Virus record (IMG/VR): IMGVR_UViG_3300021600_000633
Location: 1-25,088 of that record
Origin: a virus
Strand: one strand, 5' to 3'
Length of the DNA: 25,088 nucleotides
A program made the translations under genes and the position numbers. Positions 22,293-25,088 of this stretch are shown one piece after another. The notes below the pieces were generated by a model. That model saw nothing but the letters and a program-made list of their open reading frames with translations, did not search any database and was not told where the DNA came from. Each line of letters begins with the position of its first letter. Within the stretch, counting starts at the first letter, position 1.

Positions 22293-23105
22293 TTATTTCT
22301 TAATTCTCATTTTTTCCCTTAGCGCATCAATAGATTTCTGCACGCTCTTTTTTCTTTCAGGATCGACCTCTGCCTGATTAGTATAAATCTGTGTATTCTT
22401 CCTTAACTCAAGATCTCTTTTTTTAGCCAGCACTTCTTCATCAATCTTTGAATTCCCTAGCCAATTAGCGAAAGCCAATATTGGCTTTTTCCAACCCTTG
22501 CGAGGATATCCAAACCACCACTCTCTGCATTTAAGAGCCTGAAGCTCATAATCCCTGCTTGGATATTTCTCAATTAATTTTTTAATGGTTTGTACCTGAC
22601 TGGTTTTGAGTTCTTCAATTTCCAAAGCGACCAAAGCCTTTGCGAAATTATCCTGATCAATCCCCTCTCCTAAAATTTTAATTTCGTCATCGCTGTAAAT
22701 ATATTTCTTTTCATTCTTTTCATTCTTGTTTGTTCTTATTTGATTCTTGTTTGTTTCCTGATTTGATTCCGATTTGTTTCCAACATCCTGATACTTATCC
22801 CAATTCTTTATCGTTATAATGCTGTATTTGTTCGTTTTTTTGATTCCAATCATTCCCTCCTTCTCAAGAAAATTCAGCCAATACCATATCGTTGATTTTG
22901 CAAGCCTTAATTTCTCCTCCGCCGTCAGACTTCCCATGATAAACTGACCCCTCTTGACTCTCACTTTTTGCCTCCCGATCAGCGACAAATTTTCACAATG
23001 ATTTGTCTTGGCCAAACACCATATCCAAATCTTCAGGCATTTATCGCTCTGAAAGACCACACTGTCAATTATTTTTCTGTGCGTTTTAAACCATCCGCTA
23101 TTCAT
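22293..23105 (-). CDS. Replication initiator/DnaD-like winged-helix protein
   Basis: I choose ATG 23105 (270 residues); an in-frame GTG at 23123 lies inside the leader hairpin. The start MNSGWFKTHRKIIDS is typical of phage replication proteins with an N-terminal winged helix (VKRGQFIMGSLTAEEKLRLA, then STIWYWLNFLEKEGMI). The middle is charged. The C-terminal part (about residues 170-230) has WWFGYPRKGWKKPILAFANW. Such proteins open the origin or load helicase. No helicase or loader is visible in this window. The 164-base leader before it is strongly structured. Confidence 0.75.
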   Translation of the reverse strand: MNSGWFKTHRKIIDSVVFQSDKCLKIWIWCLAKTNHCENLSLIGRQKVRVKRGQFIMGSLTAEEKLRLAKSTIWYWLNFLEKEGMIGIKKTNKYSIITIKNWDKYQDVGNKSESNQETNKNQIRTNKNEKNEKKYIYSDDEIKILGEGIDQDNFAKALVALEIEELKTSQVQTIKKLIEKYPSRDYELQALKCREWWFGYPRKGWKKPILAFANWLGNSKIDEEVLAKKRDLELRKNTQIYTNQAEVDPERKKSVQKSIDALREKMRIKK

Positions 23106-23116
23106 ATTTTTAATTA

Positions 23117-23165
23117 CTTTCACCTGCCTCCCTAACCACTTAAAGAGGCATGTGAAAGGTGGTTA
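23117..23165 (-). promoter_or_regulatory. RBS-hiding leader switch G2, before the replication gene
   Basis: On the minus strand TAACCAC (23165-23159) is followed by CTTTCACA-TGCCTC, the loop TTTAAGTGGTTAGG, and GAGGCA-GGTGAAAG (ending 23117). The 14-position stem has a single A-G mismatch. Alternatively, TAACCAC pairs with GTGGTTA in the loop, which would displace the arm facing GGTGAAAG. The GGTGA lies 15 bases before the ATG. The same plan recurs at 24863-24921 with different stems. Confidence 0.75.
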
Positions 23166-23177
23166 TTTCGCCTAACA

Positions 23178-23218
23178 GGAAATGATGAGCAGTTGCATCG
23201 ATTAAGCTCACCATTTCC
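23178..23218 (-). repeat. Conserved-loop hairpin D (GATGCAACT)
   Basis: On the minus strand a 13-position stem (GGAAATGGTGAGC with GCTCATCATTTCC) surrounds the loop TTAATCGATGCAACT. The one non-Watson-Crick pair is G-U on this strand and would be A-C on the other. It is a tandem copy of hairpin C, two bases away. Confidence 0.85.
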
Positions 23219-23220
23219 AA

Positions 23221-23258
23221 GCGATGATGGGCAGTTGCATCAATAAGCCCACCATCGC
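23221..23258 (-). repeat. Conserved-loop hairpin C (GATGCAACT)
   Basis: On the minus strand a 12-position stem (GCGATGGTGGGC with GCCCATCATCGC) surrounds the loop TTATTGATGCAACT. It has the same G-U position as hairpin D, while the pair G-C of one stem is A-U in the other. It starts 11 bases after the SSB-like gene stop. Confidence 0.85.
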
Positions 23259-23269
23259 TCGCTAATCTT

Positions 23270-24010
23270 TTAAAATGGCACATCTTCAATGTTTATTTCT
23301 TCATCCTCATATCCACCTCCCAGCGCCTTTGTTTCCTTTGGAGCTTCCAATTGCGGTGCGCTTCTGAATGACCCTAGGATGTCTTTGGCTTTTCCAAGAT
23401 TTGCGACATAGTCAACTTTTTCGCCTTTGGAAAATGAAGCATAATAGGTATCGTTTTCAGGATCCTCCTTGATTTCGCAAATCGTTTCAAATCCCAAAAG
23501 ACTACTATCAACATTTACCAAATTGCTATATTGAAACCATTCTGATTGCGACTTTCCCATCAGCTCAAGTTTCACAATATCCTCGCCAAGCGCAACATAC
23601 AGCACACTTCGATAATTGAAATTATTGGTCGTTGTACCATCAGCCTCCTTGATTGAAAACATTGCTTTGAGGCTCTTGTAATTGCCAGTCCAAACAATGT
23701 TCTTTTTCTTGAAAACCTGAATGGTTTCGTTTTGATTTGAAGGATTGAATTCTGCCGAAATCCACCATTCGACATCCTTCTTGAATTTTGAGCTGACCTT
23801 GGCTCGAGTAAGAACAACTACGCCCTTAAGCACCTTGCTAAATTGTTCACGCACAAATGCACCTTGTTCATCTTTTGTTTTGCAAACAAACTCGCCCGTT
23901 TTATTTGTGCCTTTTTTGTCATCGCCATTGTCGACTCTGAGCGTTTTATAGGTTTTAAATTCTCCGCTTCTAAGTCCCAATGCGATCTCTAATTCTTTGT
24001 TAAGATCCAT
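23270..24010 (-). CDS. SSB-like single-stranded DNA-binding protein
   Basis: A 246-residue protein. The body is beta-rich with many Lys and aromatic residues (VEWWISAEFNPSNQNETIQV, KKKNIVWTGNYKSL, NFNYRSVLYVALGED). The C-terminus has a flexible Gly/Glu segment ending EEINIEDVPF, the acidic tip with a final Pro-Phe that SSB proteins use to bind partner enzymes. There is no classical bacterial SSB signature at the N-terminus, and length exceeds bacterial SSB, so it would be a phage-type SSB or a recombination mediator. Its place between a nuclease and the replication gene supports this. Moderate confidence. Confidence 0.6.
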   Translation of the reverse strand: MDLNKELEIALGLRSGEFKTYKTLRVDNGDDKKGTNKTGEFVCKTKDEQGAFVREQFSKVLKGVVVLTRAKVSSKFKKDVEWWISAEFNPSNQNETIQVFKKKNIVWTGNYKSLKAMFSIKEADGTTTNNFNYRSVLYVALGEDIVKLELMGKSQSEWFQYSNLVNVDSSLLGFETICEIKEDPENDTYYASFSKGEKVDYVANLGKAKDILGSFRSAPQLEAPKETKALGGGYEDEEINIEDVPF

Positions 24011-24030
24011 AAGTTTATAATTAATTTAGA

Positions 24031-24852
24031 TTAAGCTTTTCTTCTGGTTACCCTATATTTTCTCTTTTTAACTTCTTTTTTCTCCTCTTCCTTTTTTGGA
24101 AGATCGAGTTTCAATTTGATTGGAAAATCTTTTTGCGATGGCTTTTGACCCGCAGTTTCGTTGATCCAAATTTTTTGAGCAGACAAGAATAAATCGAATT
24201 TATCCTCAAGCTCCGTAAATTTGTACTCATTTTTATTGCGTTTATAGCCAATCTGCAAAATAGCAATCTTGTACGGCTGACCAGTAAGATCCTCCATCGC
24301 TTTTTTGTAAGCTGAGAGTTGAAGTTCATACTCTGGCCAAATATACTGCGAAGTTTTAAAATCGATGATCCAATTTTCATTTCCAATTTTGCAAATGAAA
24401 TCGATCGTACCAGCAAAATTATTTTTCTCGGAAAAAATAGTTGTTTCCGCTTTGATAATTTCTGGCTTTACCGATTCAAACCATTTCGTAAACGCCATCA
24501 CGCAAGCATACTCATCTGCCGAAAGTTCTTCAGTTTTTCCTTCAAACCCGTCAAATTGAGCACCAAGCCTGACCTCTTCTCCATTAAGCAAATTCTCAAT
24601 TGCTTTATGGACTCTTGATCCCTTGTCGCCTGCCGATTGTTTCAAGGATTCAGCCTCGTCCCAACCTTTGCCTGCGAGCCATTTGTAAAATGCAATTCCC
24701 TTAGGATAGTGACCAGCAACCCAAGTTACTGACGGAACAAATACCACTTTGGGTATTCCCTCGTCGTCCTTGATTGCCTTCACATACCACCTTTCATCAA
24801 CGGTTGTAATTTGAACAATGCCGTCTTTGACTTCCCTAATTTCCTTCTTCAT
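24031..24852 (-). CDS. PD-(D/E)XK nuclease, RecB/Cas4-like
   Basis: A 273-residue protein with the RecB-family order: His82 in GSRVHKAIE, E136 in AETTIF, D151 in GTIDFICK, D164-x-K166 in IIDFKTS, and Q178 in ELQLSAYKKAM. These residues bind magnesium and cleave DNA ends. The C-terminus is a basic tail (KKREYRV-like, with RRK). In phages such proteins take part in recombination with an SSB. No four-cysteine iron-sulfur cluster is visible, so it is not a typical Cas4. The start follows leader G1 by 10 bases. Confidence 0.88.
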   Translation of the reverse strand: MKKEIREVKDGIVQITTVDERWYVKAIKDDEGIPKVVFVPSVTWVAGHYPKGIAFYKWLAGKGWDEAESLKQSAGDKGSRVHKAIENLLNGEEVRLGAQFDGFEGKTEELSADEYACVMAFTKWFESVKPEIIKAETTIFSEKNNFAGTIDFICKIGNENWIIDFKTSQYIWPEYELQLSAYKKAMEDLTGQPYKIAILQIGYKRNKNEYKFTELEDKFDLFLSAQKIWINETAGQKPSQKDFPIKLKLDLPKKEEEKKEVKKRKYRVTRRKA

Positions 24853-24862
24853 AAGTTTAAGG

Positions 24863-24921
24863 CTTTCACCGCCGTCCTCGCATCGCTCAACACGAGAAAA
24901 GACGGCTGTGAAAGGAGCGAT
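24863..24921 (-). promoter_or_regulatory. RBS-hiding leader switch G1, before the PD-(D/E)XK nuclease
   Basis: On the minus strand ATCGCTC (24921-24915) is followed by CTTTCACA-GCCGTC. The loop region contains CTCG..CGAG with GAGCGAT inside, then GACGGC-GGTGAAAG (ending 24863). The stem has 13 pairs and one A-G mismatch at the same place as in G2. ATCGCTC matches GAGCGAT exactly. The TAA of the upstream gene overlaps the first base of ATCGCTC, so a terminating ribosome would cover this switch. Confidence 0.75.
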
Positions 24922-25088
24922 TAGTCTTCATATTCTTTCAATAACATTAGCTCATCAACTTGGCGTTCAATTTCCATGTCGTGAGCATCTTGTTTTTGAT
25001 CGATCCACTCAGTCAACAGACTAATGCCTGTGGCTTGGCAAATATAGATAATATTGCCTAATGTGTTTTTGAGCGATTGTGCCGACAT
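24921..25088 (-). CDS. Small hypothetical protein, 55 aa (5' end at window edge)
   Basis: An ORF from ATG at the last three bases to TAA 24923-24921. It reads MSAQSLKNTLGNIIYICQA, a helical middle with LLTEWIDQKQDAHD, and the acidic end LMLLKEYED. The real start may lie beyond the window. It has no recognised domain. Its stop codon touches leader G1, so its translation probably influences that switch. Confidence 0.6.
   Translation of the reverse strand: MSAQSLKNTLGNIIYICQATGISLLTEWIDQKQDAHDMEIERQVDELMLLKEYED

Noticed and set aside
23117-23165. Stable H-type pseudoknot in leader G2
   Set aside because: With zero bases between the 5' strand and a 14-position stem, both full stems cannot form together; an either/or switch fits better. 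A partial pseudoknot stays possible.
23178-23258. CRISPR-like repeats
   Set aside because: Only two units, back to back, with no spacers; repeats are hairpins with compensating stem changes.

Overview
This AT-rich window carries the structural half of a long-tailed (siphovirus-like) phage or prophage and part of its early gene block. Every gene lies on the minus strand, so transcription runs from the right edge to the left. All stop codons are read in the standard code. Most genes lack a Shine-Dalgarno (SD) sequence and start after an A/T-rich stretch. That start-site style, together with the integrase family, would fit an uncultivated host such as Patescibacteria/CPR or Bacteroidota. The host is inferred, not shown.

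Layout in transcription order. Early block, 25088 to 20130: a small protein, a RecB/Cas4-like PD-(D/E)XK nuclease, an SSB-like protein with an acidic tip, a winged-helix replication protein, two small helical proteins, a RusA-type Holliday-junction nuclease and a ParB-adenine/cytosine methyltransferase fusion. Packaging and head, 20170 to 12008: TerS, TerL, a zinc-ribbon protein, a portal-MuF fusion, prohead protease/scaffold, HK97-type major capsid protein and four head-tail connector or completion proteins. Tail, 11993 to 3160: tube protein, tail chaperone with a -1 frameshift extension, tape measure, distal tail protein, a tail-tip protein with a discoidin-like insert, and three collar-domain fibre proteins with His-x-His clusters. 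Lysis, 2918 to 1893: a TM/coiled-coil protein, a C39-like cysteine peptidase and a holin, closed by a perfect 13-bp terminator. Beyond it, a promoter with a palindrome in its spacer leads through a highly structured 160-nt leader to a tyrosine integrase that is interrupted by one in-frame TGA. Two small phage genes follow.

The most unusual content is non-coding. Nearly every sizeable gap in this compact genome is folded, and the same structural themes recur with different, compensating stems. (1) Two leaders, before the PD-(D/E)XK nuclease and before the replication gene, share one architecture. A conserved CTTTCACA/GGTGAAAG arm pair with the same A-G mismatch hides the ribosome-binding region 10-11 nt from the ATG. 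A different 6-bp inner stem follows in each. In each, a 7-nt segment just 5' of the hairpin can pair with its loop. This looks like a two-state translational switch. (2) The 9-mer GATGCAACT occurs four times in the window, each time in the loop of an 11-13 bp hairpin whose stem differs from site to site. A near-copy lies in a branched fold before the integrase. (3) Three hairpins with identical TACG loops and different stems precede the portal gene, the last inside a terminator-like structure. Together these suggest an RNA-level control layer in a phage that mostly does without SD sequences.
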